From: Diploptera punctata
Taxonomy: Eukaryota; Arthropoda; Insecta; Blattodea; Blaberidae
Assembly (NCBI GenBank): GCA_030220185.1
Contig: JASPKZ010007288.1
Coordinates: forward strand, 811,001-875,000
Length of the DNA: 64,000 nucleotides
Direction of reading: 5' to 3'
Under the pieces are notes generated by a model. The model saw only the letters and a list, made by a program, of their open reading frames with translations. It did not search any database and was not told the DNA's origin. Position numbers and translations under genes: made by a program. Shown piece by piece: positions 32,956 to 44,515 of this stretch (positions are counted from its first letter, which is position 1; every line of letters begins with the position of its first letter).

Positions 32956-33575
32956 GGTCATAATAACAATAAATAGTGGGCCTAATGGTAATAAAATATG
33001 TTAATGCCATAAATTAACATAAAATGAGAAATTGAGAAGTTTAAATTGCATGGGAAAAAAACAATATTTTACCTTTCCCAATACATCTTCTAAGTGCTAC
33101 AGAACATCATTGCACATGCGCTTGAGTTTATACAGTTGTCACAGAGTGTTATATTACATTTATACTCTATATTGGTAGCGCTTTTATTTCGTAGTAACAG
33201 AATTTGCAACTAAATGAAACAAAAGCAAAGCACACGGCGTGTTCACTCGGGATTATAGGAAATTAGCTATTTTGTATTTCAAATTTCCAACTGCCATCCT
33301 TTTGTTCTATGTAGACGGTATTGTAAAAAAATATATTTTTAAAGTTAAAAATCATTACTTAGATTTTATTTTACTGTAATTCGTAAGTAAATTGAAACCA
33401 GTTTACGTTTTTAATGTGAATCTCTTTTCAAAGATAAATATACTGGAAGTGAAAAAATACTAAGATTTCTTAGATTAGGAAGAATGAAGTTAGAGTACAT
33501 TCATTTTTAATAAACATTTCAAAAATATTAGTGGCTTTAGAATGTATTTCAGATATATGATATGCCTAAGATGAA

Positions 33576-33581
<6 letters not shown>
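32956..33581. other. AT-rich DNA, no gene recognised
   Basis: Nothing identifiable in either strand. Confidence 0.5.
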
Positions 33582-33606
<25 letters not shown>

Positions 33607-33659
33607 GGTATGATAAGAAAAATAAATGCCTGGACGGGATTCGAACCCGGATCTCTGAG

Positions 33660-33707
<48 letters not shown>
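33582..33707. repeat. (TA)n and (TG)n microsatellites around a tRNA-like scrap
   Basis: A TA run (33582-33606) and a TA/TG run (33658-33707) flank about 50 bp. On the reverse strand that segment reads CTCAGAGATCCGGGTTCGAA and then TCCCGTCCAGG, a clean B box GGTTCGAATCC with T-stem pairing. It is probably the 3' half of a tRNA-derived SINE head. Confidence 0.8.
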
Positions 33708-33709
<2 letters not shown>

Positions 33710-35039
33710 CATAATTCACTTTTCTTAATTTAAATAAACGAAAATAAATTAACACGTTTTATTTATTTCCATTCTTCCCTGCTGTTGAAATTAAAATTTC
33801 CAAAAAAAAAAATATGAAAAAAACTTGAGGCCTGGGTACAAATAATTCCATATTATTTCACCAGATGGTGTTGTATAATTTTAATTCATAATTGTACCAC
33901 CAGACGGTGCTAATTTTCATATTATTCACGGAGTACAGGTTATAATACTCTATGGTATTAGTCACAGAGTATTCATTTGTAATATATTCTGTGATATTAG
34001 TACTATCGCAAAATCTTAGATGTCAGTTGATTAGTTCTACACTAGCACTGCTTGTGGCATGTAGGCGAAAATTGACCACTTTCTCCTCTGAGGGTCGAAT
34101 CACGTATCTTTAAAATCCTACAGAAAGTTCATAGAGTTACTAGATGGTAGCAAGTGGCTGTGAAATCGGTATGACCAACTTCGATATACTTTCCCAAACT
34201 TTTTTTTTTTAGAAATGGATGTACACTAACTTCTCCCTTTCTAACCTAACAAAATAAATTAAAAGCTTATTATTTACTGAAGCGTACACTAATCGGATGT
34301 ACATTAACACTAGCCTAACAAAAATAGTACTAACCTAACAAAAATAGCGTAACTGAGTTGTTGATGGTGGAAAAAATGGAATTGGAGGGAATATAGCAAA
34401 TGAGTGTCACAACATTGTCTAAGAATGTCGTAATGTTATCGTGTTTCGTGCAATTAAATATATTTATTAAAAATTGTAAAAGAGTGTTATAAGTATCGTT
34501 GCAAACATTTACAGTATTACAAATGTAAAGAGAGAAGAAGTATGTGGAGCAACGGTATTACAATAAAATACTATGGAAATTAAAGAGAACGATAATTTAC
34601 TGTTGAGCCAATTACGTATTAGACTAATGACGGCCTGAGAACTGTAATAGCAGATATCGTGAGGATGACTTTTAATAATAATAATAATATATGAATTCCG
34701 GATCTGGTCTCATAAGTTCAATATAAAGATATTATCTTGTAGAAGATTATAACAAGATCCACTCCACATGACCCGAACTTACTCCATAACATAGTAAATT
34801 TCTTTTGACTTCCAAGTTGGAACAATGATTGAGAAGTTCGTAATTCCTAAGTATCTATGAATCAAAATAACTGGTTGAGAATCACTGAAATTGAAGTTAT
34901 ACATGGAACTATGTGCAGAACAGTTGTAGTTCATCCTGACTGTAAAGAGTCCAATCAAAAAAATGGCGGTATAAGTTATGAGAGGAGAACCTGGTATACT
35001 GTAGCTGCAAGACGATCTACAACTCAGATAATACCGTCA
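33708..35039. other. AT-rich DNA, no gene recognised
   Basis: Short near-repeats such as ACCAGATGGTG and ACCAGACGGTG (about 33860 and 33899) and ACTCTATGGTATTAGTCACA are visible, but no element family. Confidence 0.45.
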
Positions 35040-35040
35040 G

Positions 35041-35091
<51 letters not shown>
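35040..35091. repeat. (TAA)n microsatellite
   Basis: TAA repeat of about 50 bp; the poly-Asn end of the overlapping frame is an artefact. Confidence 0.95.
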
Positions 35092-35254
35092 TTGTGTAGA
35101 TTATTAATACATTTCATTCACCCATAATATACAGGAATAACGCGATAGATATTTCAGATCATAGTGGTAAGTGCTAGTGCCAATAAAGGCATCCAGAATA
35201 TTACACTGATTTAATTATGTAAAATAATAATATCCTCAACTCTTGTCCAATCGA

Positions 35255-35545
35255 GGATCGTTACGAAGAGGAGAAGAAATGAAGCCCATATTTAGAGGTA
35301 TGTCAATGACAAGGGTGACGCCTGACGCACCATTGCAGGGGCAGATGTACAAAATGGATGAGAATGCAAAAATAGTATAATGGAATTGTGGTAGGGAAAC
35401 ACGGTATAAAGCCCCGAGAAACACCTCCCAAGCTCCCTTTTGCCCACTACGAAACCCACGTGGAGTGCCTGAGACTCAATCTTGGGACCCCATCGATGAG
35501 AAGAGTGCGTATATCCGCTTGTGCCACAGAACCGCCTCTTTAATT
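35255..35545 (-). mobile_element. Dispersed repeat containing the family 4 segment
   Basis: 35270-35365 matches 10450-10560 (AATGAAGCCC, ATGACAAGG, CGCCTGACGC, GGATGAGAAT-like). Beyond it lies a GC-richer stretch with GGAGTGCCTGAGACTCAATC and ending near GGCGGTTCTGTGG on the reverse strand. Orientation is uncertain. Confidence 0.5.
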
Positions 35546-35859
35546 ATATATTATAGAGTAATAAATATCTGAATTGGTAAATGAGAGCTAGAATTTATAA
35601 GGCAGTGATAATTAGCGGTACTGATCCATGCCTTAGAAATTATGATATAACGTAACATGAAAACAATAAACAGAGTAAGGAAAATCCTTTATAAAACAAA
35701 GGAGATAATGTTATGAATTAGGAAATAAGGGATCAGGTAGACTTTCATGGAATAAATTAACTGAAGTATAAAAAAATAGATTCTGTATGCATATTATAAT
35801 TACTATAATTATTATTAATTTATTTATACATAACCTAATTACATTTTTGTCATACGAGT
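35546..35859. other. AT-rich DNA, no gene recognised
   Basis: Nothing identifiable. Confidence 0.5.
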
Positions 35860-36310
35860 ATGTAACTAACTAGCTCACTGGCACTAACTAAACCAGAGGT
35901 TCAAGGCCTTGCGAACATAATTTCTCTATATATTCCTTGGGTTGCTTGATTTTAATCATTCCCTGTATAATTGACGTCCGTAAAACAATATATTACTCTA
36001 TGATCTATTCTTTTGCCCATCTACTAGGTGTTTTCGCTTTCCTACTAAAAGTTTTTTTTATTTTTATATTCCTGTTTAATTACCCACTCGTGACATATGT
36101 GACTCAACTGTTCTTATTACATCTGATTTCCCATAAGATCACGTACCTTACTATCATACAAACTAGTTCATTCACATGTCTATGTTCATAGTTCTTAGGT
36201 CCAAAATATTCGTAAATCACTTTTCTTAAATACTTCTATTCTTTTCTCCTCCATAAAAATAATATGCTATATCTGGCGTCCATATAATATAACAGGATTT
36301 GTCATATAAT
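35860..36310 (-). mobile_element. Old LINE 3' fragment, reverse strand
   Basis: CTCACTGGCACTAACTAAAC and CAGAGGTTCAAGGCC, AACATAATTTCTCTATATAT and GAACATAAT-type wording follow the same order as 58907-58960. Later, TTCTTAAATACTTCTATTC and CTCCATAAAAATAATATG correspond to 59270-59320. It is heavily diverged. The 84-codon forward frame here is antisense to the LINE. Confidence 0.65.
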
Positions 36311-36317
36311 AGTTTTA

Positions 36318-36375
36318 TAAAATAATAATAGTAATAATAATAACAATATTAATAATAATAGTAATAATAATAACA
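36318..36375. repeat. Imperfect (TAA)n microsatellite
   Basis: TAA repeat with TAG and CAA interruptions. Confidence 0.9.
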
Positions 36376-36594
36376 CGAATGTATCCATACATTTACCTAT
36401 GTTTAATGAGAACAATCGTAGGAAAACAAAAATATTTTTCTCGACCCATTGAATATTTCATAATTTCAAAAACATGTTTTTAATTAGGTTACTTTTACAA
36501 TGGCAAAATTAGTTGGTTCTATTGATATATTCACCGGTGTCGGTGGTCTGAAGGTTGTGCCCTATACTAATCCAAAATGCAAAAATCAAAGGGA

Positions 36595-36850
36595 TAAATA
36601 TTTCGAGTGGGACTGTTAGCCGTGGATCCCGAGAGTGATGATTTTCGGGCTTGTAAAAACTTTCAAGCCAAAATCAATGCCTTTGAGCAAAATTTAATCG
36701 GAATTTGTCATTCAAGTAATACTGTAACTAAGTTGCCAGCTAGATGTACATTATGCCACTCACTGGCATCTGTAGGGAAATAACCGTATCTAAAATTAGC
36801 TTGGTTCAGAAACCCCTGTTCCAAGCGGAGATTGTACCGGTGTAGACTAA
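36595..36850 (+). mobile_element. SINE (family 2), 5'-truncated
   Basis: GATCCCGAGAGTGATGATTT, TCGGGCTTGTAAAAACTTTC, then AACTAAGTTGCCAGCTAGAT, ACTCACTGGCATCTGTAGGG and TAAAATTAGCTTGGTTCAG. The last part matches 57485-57510 and 63670-63690. The first part matches 54366-54400 and 63485-63525. The tRNA-like head is missing. Confidence 0.7.
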
Positions 36851-37032
36851 AGTGATATAAGTATGTAACGAAAATATCATTTATGGAATTATTCCATTTG
36901 TTTGAGCTTAATATTTTTATAGCACACTTGATTAATTATACTAAATATTACCCACCATTGTGCTGTGAAGGGAAGCCTATTCATGACGTAAATATTTTCC
37001 CTCAACTCCTCTTACCCGCTACTATTGAGGTG

Positions 37033-37825
37033 GAGATAAAAACTTGAAATATGCACCTTTTTGGCAGGTACCGACGTCCTCAATTGTGGTAAAATATTAT
37101 ACTTGAAATATTATCTGGAGGCCTTTTGAAACTTCCATCATCAGCAGCATTCGTATCTACTACTAGTTGCTCTTGGTTAGGTGAAGGAAATTAAACCACA
37201 AAACTAGCTAGAACTTTCAAAAATATAAAAACATAAACATAGCCTATAAAACCGAAAACATGTTTTAAAAAACATAACATAAAATGTCATAGAATAACAC
37301 AACAAATTTAATAATAAGGGAATCTATAAACTAACACATAAAGATTGTAATAAATTTTATGTAGGAAGGACGTGTAAAAACTTCAATACAAGATATAAGG
37401 AACACCTGAAAGATTACATGAACGCGGGTGGTATATCAATGCGAAACACATCATTAATGCAGGTAACAGAATGGACACAACAGAAAACTCTAACGATAGT
37501 CCACAAAGAATACATTCCAGCAAATATCAATATATTTGAAGACTTCGAAATTATAAAAGAAATAAACAACACCTTACTTTTTAATGAGAACGCACCACAG
37601 TCGTACAACCCGTTATATGAGATCGTCAAAAACAAGTCGGTTGCTGCTAAAGACACGTCAAGTCTACAACGCCTTAACCAACAACAACTAGTAGCAGATG
37701 CGTAATCTGCTGATGATGGAAGGTAACTTCCGAAAGGCCTCCAGAAAATATTTGAAATATAATATTTTAACACAGTTGAAGACGACGACACCTGCCAAAA
37801 GGTACATCATTTAAGTTTTTATCTC
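37033..37825 (+). mobile_element. Penelope-like element with inverted terminal arms
   Basis: The left arm (37033-37148) and the right arm (37707-37825) are inverted copies. Left reads GAGATAAAAACTTGAAAT ... ATCTGGAGGCCTTTTGAAAC; reverse-complemented right reads GAGATAAAAACTTAAAT ... TTCTGGAGGCCTTTCGGAAG. Between them lies the endonuclease domain of a Penelope-type retroelement. Penelope elements are known for terminal repeats in direct or inverted arrangement. The reverse transcriptase is missing. Confidence 0.72.
37318..37705 (+). pseudogene. Penelope-type GIY-YIG endonuclease fragment
   Basis: The frame reads IYKLTHKDCNKFYVGRTCKN and then RYKEHLKDYMN. YKL...KFYVGRT is the GIY-YIG core with the catalytic Arg, in the form typical of Penelope C-terminal endonucleases, preceded by the HKDCN cysteine motif. 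The longest open part is 37418-37705 and ends at a TAA (37703-37705). An upstream stop separates it from the missing RT. The family role is nicking the target DNA. Confidence is high for the domain and lower for completeness. Confidence 0.78.
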
Positions 37826-39344
37826 ATGACTATTCACCTCAACGGAATTTGATATGAATTTTATTATGTCGATACGTTTGAGGAGTATTATTCCTACTCA
37901 AGTTGCTCACTGGTTGATGATATCTGTTCTAGTGAGAATCTGATCTCACCCAGTTGGAAAGCAATACTTCCACCACTAGAAATAGGCGAAAGAGTGGGTA
38001 TATTCACCAGAAAATGTAAGTTGCCTACATAAATGATCATATAAATATGATAATATTGAAGGTATGTCATATGATTTTTAATAAAGATTATGAGCGAATG
38101 TTCCATAACGAACATTCTGAAATTTGAAGAGAACGTAAACACCTAAGCTACTAAGTGTTTTTGTGTTTGGTGGATGAAGAAAGGATCATAATTATAGAGT
38201 ATTGCAGGATATCAATGAGAGTGATATTAACAGATTTTCTTTTTATATTTCACTGGTTTCACTGGATTCTAGCAGCTGATAATTTGGTTTTGAAATTCAA
38301 AAGGAGCTTTTGTATTGCAAGTCATGCAATTTCTAAATTTATGAGAAGACAGAACATTAAAAGAAATGTAACTCGAACCGCATGAGAAGCGAAGAAACAC
38401 GGTGTGTAACTAATGCCATATTATTATCAATAAGTTTTGAATAGTCGCTCAGAATAAAGTTTAACCCTCTTTTTGTTTTCAAATTATATTTTTACATGGA
38501 CAAATTTCCACGACCATTAAAAAAAATTATCATAAGTAACGACACAAGTGATTTCCAATTTATCTAGACAATTTAGAAATCAAGACTGGCATCTGTTAGG
38601 TCTATTTAACGAATAAAATTAAGCCGATTACTCATAAATCATTATTTAGATATAGTTATTTTAAAATATTTACATACTTAATGTAAACGGCGGTGTTTGA
38701 AAATAAATGAGATATGTTTGATTATGCTTCTTTTGTTCATCCACTGCAACTAGATCATATTATTTATTGCCAAATAGGATTGCAATATTGCACCCTAGTG
38801 GAGAAAATATGAAACACACCAAACTTTATATTATAATCAACATTGTAGGTTATTAACTATTTTTAGGAACCAACTCCGTAAAATCATTATTTAAAAACAC
38901 AATTACTGAACACACAATTATCAAATGTGTAGTTCGTAGGAATCTGTTCATTATTTGCTATATTCAACGTATTTTTTCGAGAGTCAGTCATTGTAAAATA
39001 ATGATCTTACCTGTTCAGAATATTAAAAAGGAGGAGCTTCCTTTGATATGATGAACAAAAGTAAATACATATCGAGGTGAAACACGACTGTAATTTGTTG
39101 TAAAACAAAATTCATTGAAACGTGATTGGTCACTAACTCCAATTTGAGGCATGAGTTAAATAGTCGTATTAATGGTTTATTTTACCTGATGGAATTAAGA
39201 CCGTAATATTTTTACATTATACAAATAAATTATTTAAAAAAACATGATTAATCACAATAGGCGTAGACTACACAATATGCAGATGACAGGAAAACGCTCA
39301 AAAATATTAAATAATAATAATTATTGTTATCATCATTATCATCC
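37826..39344. other. AT-rich DNA, no gene recognised
   Basis: Frames of up to 82 codons (37894-38142, 38155-38385) show no recognisable domain. No repeat family is visible. Confidence 0.5.
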
Positions 39345-39800
39345 TGCCAGGTATAAGTCCTAGAAGAACTGTTACGGCCTGTGAAAGCGGTTTTCGTGCC
39401 ATCTTTTCATAGGTCGACCAAGTGACCGTTTCCCACTTAGACAGTAGTTCATTATTGCCTTGGGGATCCTGGATCTAGCCATTCTTGAGACATGTTCCTT
39501 CCAGTTCAGCTGATATCTGGAGATGTAGTCCAGTATTGGTAACACATTGAGCTCTTGAAGGATTCTACATATTTCTTTCGATCCCATTTTGTGTAGCCAG
39601 CTGTTCGGTGCATAAATTTCATCTCACAAGCTGTTAGTCTGCTTTCATCTCTCGTCCTTATAGTCCACCCTTCACTCCCGTAACATAGGACTGGTCGAGC
39701 CATTATTTGATAAAGACGAGTACGAGTTGAATTTTGCATTAATGAAGGTTTTAAAACTCTATTAATGATTCCCATTGATTTGTTGAAAAGTCCGGTGTTT
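39345..39800 (-). pseudogene. LINE C-terminus, reverse strand, frameshifted
   Basis: Two overlapping reverse frames carry RTRLYQIMARPVLCYGSEGW, RDESRLTACEMKFMHRTAGY (39506-39775) and YISRYQLNWKEHVSRMARSR, IPKAIMNY, GRPMKRWHEN (39372-39587). This is the usual C-terminal region of insect endonuclease-RT proteins after the catalytic domain. One frame change near 39550 separates the parts. The reverse transcriptase itself is absent. Confidence 0.8.
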
Positions 39801-40334
39801 CAGGGTCCTCTTGCGGAGGATACATTCTACGATGAGTGGTATATGAAAATAATAAACTAGGTTACAATAATTATTATCATTATACTAATATTAATAAAAC
39901 GTACAATTTTATTAAGTAATTGTATACGTAAAGAGAGTGCAAATTATAAAATAATAATACAATACACTTAGAAGATGGTTACATATTTTATTGTCTAATG
40001 AAATATTTAGTGAGTTCTTTGACAGTCTTTTTGTCGGCAGTGCTTGAAATACGAGGAGGGGGAGATTCAGATTCGAGTAGTAGAAACAAAGTACGAGGGA
40101 TAGTGATGTAGAGGTACAGCTAGGGAAACATTTTCTCTCGATGTTGTGTTTAAGTTATTGTGGGAAAATGGCGAATGGAAGTGAGTAGAAATGAAGAGAT
40201 TCTGAGGTGGACAAATTGTTGTATGAGAAGCAGAGGTAAGGTATCTTTCACCTTCTTCCAAACAACATTTCAAAGGCTGGAGTTATGATCTTACTTACGG
40301 AGGTTGTATATGTAATATGATGGAAGTTAAAAAT
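39801..40334. other. AT-rich DNA, no gene recognised
   Basis: Nothing identifiable. Confidence 0.5.
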
Positions 40335-40447
40335 TAAATTTTACCTGCTTGTAGGTGCAGTCCTCAACGTTGTTAAAATATTGTATATAAAATTAACTGG
40401 AGCGCTTTCGGAAGTTATCTTCCATCTTCTGAAGGTTGAGCATCCGC
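40335..40447 (-). mobile_element. Solo Penelope-like terminal repeat
   Basis: TGCAGTCCTCAACGTTGTTA, AAATATTGTAT, CTGGAGCGCTTTCGGAAGTT and ATCTTCCATCTTCTG follow the order of both arms of the element at 37033-37825. No coding part accompanies it. Confidence 0.65.
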
Positions 40448-40680
40448 TACTCGTTGTTGTTGTGTACGGTGATGTATATTTCAACTGTTTGTAGCAGCAG
40501 TACTAGTATTGGTGTACATGTAATGTGCACAAGCATAATGAACTAGTTGCAGACTTTGTCCGAATATGATACTCATGTCGGTTAACACTCAGTTACAGTA
40601 ATCGAAATGCGACATAATCAAACCTTTTCAATAAAGAAGAAGAAAGGACTTTTTTTATATTTTTAGGAAATGAAATATCG

Positions 40681-40729
40681 AATGTATGTATGTATGTATG
40701 TATGTATATATTTATATATATATATATAT
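40681..40729. repeat. (TATG)n and (TA)n microsatellites
   Basis: About six TATG units followed by a TA run, directly before a SINE head. Confidence 0.93.
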
Positions 40730-41060
40730 TCCATCGCTGTGGTCTCGAGGTAGCGTGCTGTCTTGTCACGCAGCGGGCCCGGGTTCCATCCCCGTTCGGG
40801 GCAGATTTTCTTGGTGAGATTTTTATCGGGGTTTTTCCTCACCTGTAAGACAAATGTCAGGAAAACGTGAAGGCCCAAACGGTCCCCGAAATCATATGGA
40901 CATCATCATCATCATCACCATCGTCATTATCATCCTTCATCGGTGTGGAAAGCAACGGGAAGCTACCACACCTACAATTCCCTAGTAAAGCTGCAAGAAA
41001 CGCATGAAAATGCTATGATTGCAGTGAAGGACCTGCCTTCGAGCAGAATTACTATGGATA
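40730..41060 (+). mobile_element. tRNA-derived SINE (family 1), near complete
   Basis: CCATCGCTGTGGTCTCGAGG opens a head with box A-like GTGGTCTCGAGGTAGCGTGC and box B-like GGGTTCCATCCCCG. The body holds GTTTTTCCTCACCTGTAAGA and ACAAATGTCAGGAAAACG. A CATCAT tract near 40903 and a tail with GTGTGGAAAGCAACGGGAAG follow. It is the best copy for defining the family. Confidence 0.85.
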
Positions 41061-41099
41061 TATATGTATATAGTTTCTATTAAATTAACCTGCCAACAA

Positions 41100-41300
41100 A
41101 GACAAATAAGGAAGCTTATGGCTCAACGGTGCACGAAATCATCCGGCCATCATAATCCTTATTACCAATATCATCATTCATTGGTGTGGAAAGCAACGGG
41201 TAGCTACCACTCATATAATTCCCTAGTAAAGCTGTAAAGCAAAACATGAAAATGCTATGATTGTAGTGAAAGTTCTGCCCTCGCGCAGAACACTGTAGAA
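41100..41300 (+). mobile_element. SINE (family 1) 3' half
   Basis: GGTGTGGAAAGCAACGGGTA, GCTACCACTCATATAATTCC, CTAGTAAAGCTG and AAAATGCTATGATTG repeat the tail of the neighbouring SINE (from about 40938). The head is missing. Confidence 0.75.
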
Positions 41301-41708
41301 TATAATAAGATACAATAGGATAATTTAACTTTCCTTCTACAAAACACACTTAATCCTAAAAAATTGTTTTGAAATTCCAGAACGTTATTACTTTATATTT
41401 GTGCTGTCTGCGAACAAATAATTTTTATCAGATGCTCATGGTGTAAAACTATTTTTTCTTTGAATATTTTTATAATAGTTCCCAAAATGGAATGATTATG
41501 CCCTGGGCTTTACTGTGAAGATGTCAGCCAACAATAATTATGACATTTGTTTAAATACATATGTTGTAATTAACACTCTTAGTATCGTCTTGGCCTCATA
41601 TAGGTGTTTCTACGAGTATAATTAATTTCTTAACATCACGACCCTCTAATCGGAATTTCCTTACCACTGACATAAGGATCAGTTTGTAAGAGGAGAGTAA
41701 TGATTACA
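41301..41708. other. AT-rich DNA, no gene recognised
   Basis: Nothing identifiable. Confidence 0.5.
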
Positions 41709-41720
41709 ACATAAGATTCG

Positions 41721-41971
41721 CACTAAGGAAGACAGAATCAAGAACACGGAAATAAGACAGGAACTTGAAATATTTGCAAAAACTGATACAATAGATACAT
41801 ATAGACAAAAATGGAAGCAACACATAGGCAGAATGAATGAAGATAGATATCCAAAACAAATAACAAAATACAAACCTAAAGGCACCCGAGATGTGGGCAG
41901 ACCTAGAAAGAGATGGGCTGAAGTCGGAACGGGTCAAAAGACCTAATCCATGAATGCAGATGATGATGATG
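41721..41971 (+). mobile_element. 5'-truncated LINE tail with target duplication
   Basis: The segment is nearly the same as 49820-50077 (CACTAAGGAAGACAGAATCA ... AGGCACCCGAGATGTGGGCA ... GATGATGATGATGA). ACATAAGATTCG (41709-41720) precedes it and ACATACGATTCG (41972-41983) follows, a 12-bp duplication with one mismatch. It encodes only the last ~75 residues of the LINE protein, with stops. Confidence 0.88.
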
Positions 41972-41983
41972 ACATACGATTCG

Positions 41984-43094
41984 CTGAGTAAATTACATAA
42001 ATAACGGGAAGAAAAGAGAAGAGAAGGTAAAATATTAAGTTCCGAGAAGTGGAGGAGAATTGTGAGGAATTATTTGGCCAAACGTTTATAAGTATACTGA
42101 AAGAATTCCAGATATAACAAATCCTACTATATTTACATAAATAAAGAAAAATTTGTAAAATCCCTATTAACTAAACGAGAAAAGAATATAATCCTAAAGC
42201 TAACGAGCGCAGCGCTTATAACTTACGGGAAAAGATTGAGTCTGTAGCAAGCCACTGACTCAATACACGCTTGACATGATATATGTTAATGTAATAATAA
42301 GAAATTCTGAATTAAGAAATATTTAGAACAAACTGCACTACATCATGTCAAGGACAATCCTCATGTTTACCGATTAATTAAAGCGAATCTACTTTAGACA
42401 GGAACGAGTCAAAAATTGATTCGTTCTCGGATTGTGGAGGATTATTTTTTTCTTAATCACTCGTGTCCAGAAAGACCTTAGTCTCTGTTCAGCTTCTTGA
42501 AGAGAATAAATACCATCAATGTTAATCGGATAAAATAGTTCCGAGCGTAGATCTAACTTCTTTTTTATTGGCTAAGTATGGGTATTCAGGATTACGTTCA
42601 CCATGACCTTTCATTGCCCATTGTTTAGTTACTTTTAACTTTAGAATAGGTTTTTTATTTTAAAGGAGGACAATTTTTCACTCTGATTGCGTGTTTGATT
42701 TGAAACATAACAAAACATGTATTATATCCGATGAGACGAATTATGCGAAGGAGTATTCTGTTTTCGTCAATAAAAAATTATTAATTTTGTGCACCGAGCG
42801 GATAAAAGGTGGAGAAAAGCTTTTTAGTCTCTCAAAAAAGAAAAAGAAATTTATTTCAAATAAGGGAATGTAAATGTATCATTGGTAGAGCGCTGGAGCT
42901 ACTTTGTATTAATCGTTGAGGTGTATCCATATAAACTGTTCCAGCACAAAGTTAGATAATCTTAAAAGTACAGTATTTCCCACGACAGTTTTGATTCATG
43001 TATTTTCTCTATGAAATACCTGAATTTATACAACTATTTTAAACTAGCGCCATCTTTTAGTTGAGTAGTTACATTAAGTTTGTAAAAAGTTGAT
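41984..43094. other. AT-rich DNA; one tRNA-like scrap
   Basis: No coding motif. At about 42882-42945, CATTGGTAGAGCGCTGGAGC resembles a pol III box A and GTTGAGGTGTATCC sits where a B box would be. Confidence 0.4.
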
Positions 43095-43320
43095 CAGATG
43101 GAGTTAGTAATTAACCTACCATGCTCACCTAAGTTTTCGAGTTACCATTGTTTGAACCAGGTCGGAGTCGATGGATTTTAGGGGCGTAATTTCCTGAATT
43201 TAGCCTCTTTTTGAAGAGAAGTAAAGCTGCGGGTTACATATTGCTGTATTACAGCACGTAAATTTATGACGTCTGGTACAAATGTACTCTTGATCAAAAT
43301 TTGACGTTTCCTTAACGACT
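43095..43320 (+). mobile_element. SINE of the module A / family 2 type
   Basis: GGAGTTAGTAATTAACCTAC (box A region), ACCATTGTTTGAACCAGG (B box region), then GGAGTCGATGGATTTTAGGG and GCGTAATTTCCTGA. The same order is found at 18525-18640 and 54211-54330. Confidence 0.6.
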
Positions 43321-43563
43321 AGGTCTGAAATTTGACCCCAATAACACGATTATTTATAGAACTTCGTTAAATAATTCACTACCTTCTTATCAATTTCACA
43401 AATACATAAGTTAATTTTTACTTTGAACAGCGGTATACATATACGCCATGTTCCAACATGATGTTCGGGGATTCAAAGTTGTTTAATATCCCTTACATTA
43501 TATATATAAGAACTAAACTTACATGAGAGTAAAGAGAAACTCTTCGAATTTTCATAACATACT
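43321..43563. other. AT-rich DNA, no gene recognised
   Basis: Nothing identifiable. Confidence 0.5.
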
Positions 43564-44150
43564 TTATAAGTGTTCGTTGTGAGCTGTTTTCGTCACATGG
43601 CACACATCTAGCCGAGAGTCGAATTCCTCCCAAATCATGGTCACTATATTTGGAGAAATGGATTCAACAGCAGGAACAATCCTTCTTCTCAAGTCTTGAG
43701 AAACGAAGGGAAGTGATGGTACGTATATATGGTTTTTACATATCCCCACAGGGAGAAATCACAGGGTGTGAGATAGGGAGACCGTGGAGGCCATCGGGAA
43801 TAAACCATATCATCCGAATCGTAGATTTGTTGTTTGGACATAGCACAGAAAATATTGAACTTAGGTGAATCTCTTTGTTGTTGGATTATTGCATGTGGAT
43901 TCGCCACCCCCCAATACGCACATTATGTTTATTCACCTTGCCATTGGTGTAAAAACATGCTTCATCGGAAAGCTCGCTGCGCTGCTACACTGGAACCAGT
44001 CATTGCGAGTTGCAAAGCACATAATGAATTCTGTATAGGAGTCTCCATTTTCACAAATTTAACTCTGGCACATAAAAATGACAAGGAAAATTCACTGCAT
44101 ACAGGATATGAAACTTTCACAGTTTTGCTTTAATTATAGAAAATAATCAC
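43564..44150 (-). pseudogene. Tc1/mariner-superfamily transposase relic, reverse strand
   Basis: On the reverse strand: ANPHAIIQQQRDSPKFNIFC, then SRWPPRSPYLTPCDFSLWGY (43689-43907), the loop before the last catalytic acid in mariner-like DDE enzymes. In another frame QDLRRRIVPAVESIS and EEFDSRLDVCHVTK follow (43564-43749), the family's C-terminus. Upstream (43910-44150) SDEACFYTNGKVN-type wording gives the block around a catalytic Asp in a third frame. A central part is deleted between IYDS and DDMVYSR. A possible end GGTGTATAG lies near 44215. Confidence 0.75.
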
Positions 44151-44454
44151 TCGTCCAGTTTCGTTTGTAAAGCTGTACCAACTAATTAAAACCCCGTCCA
44201 TCATTTCGGAACACGGTGTATAGATTATGTGAAAATAATGTTCTCGAAAAATGAAGCACTTAATTACGACCACGGATTCTAAGGAAAGTTATTTTAAATA
44301 AAAAATAGTGTTGGCAGTCATATTACCTTTAACGTTGGGGTCACAATTTCATTACTTTCGAGTAATTAGTTGATTATGATTAGGTATTGGCAAGACCTGA
44401 CTTCCAGTCTCGGTGAAAGCTAGATATCATTCTGCAGTTATTTCCACGACTGCT

Positions 44455-44515
44455 TTCGTAGAATAGTCAGTAGAGCGTCTAGCTGGGGTTACGAAGGCTC
44501 GGGTTTGATGCTTAC
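44455..44515 (+). repeat. tRNA-like scrap
   Basis: TAGTCAGTAGAGCGTCTAGC resembles a box A and GCTCGGGTTTGATGC a box B, about 40 bp apart. It is probably a SINE head without a body. Confidence 0.45.

Noticed and set aside
32681..33010. Tyr-rich reverse frame
   Set aside because: Translation of a TAA microsatellite.
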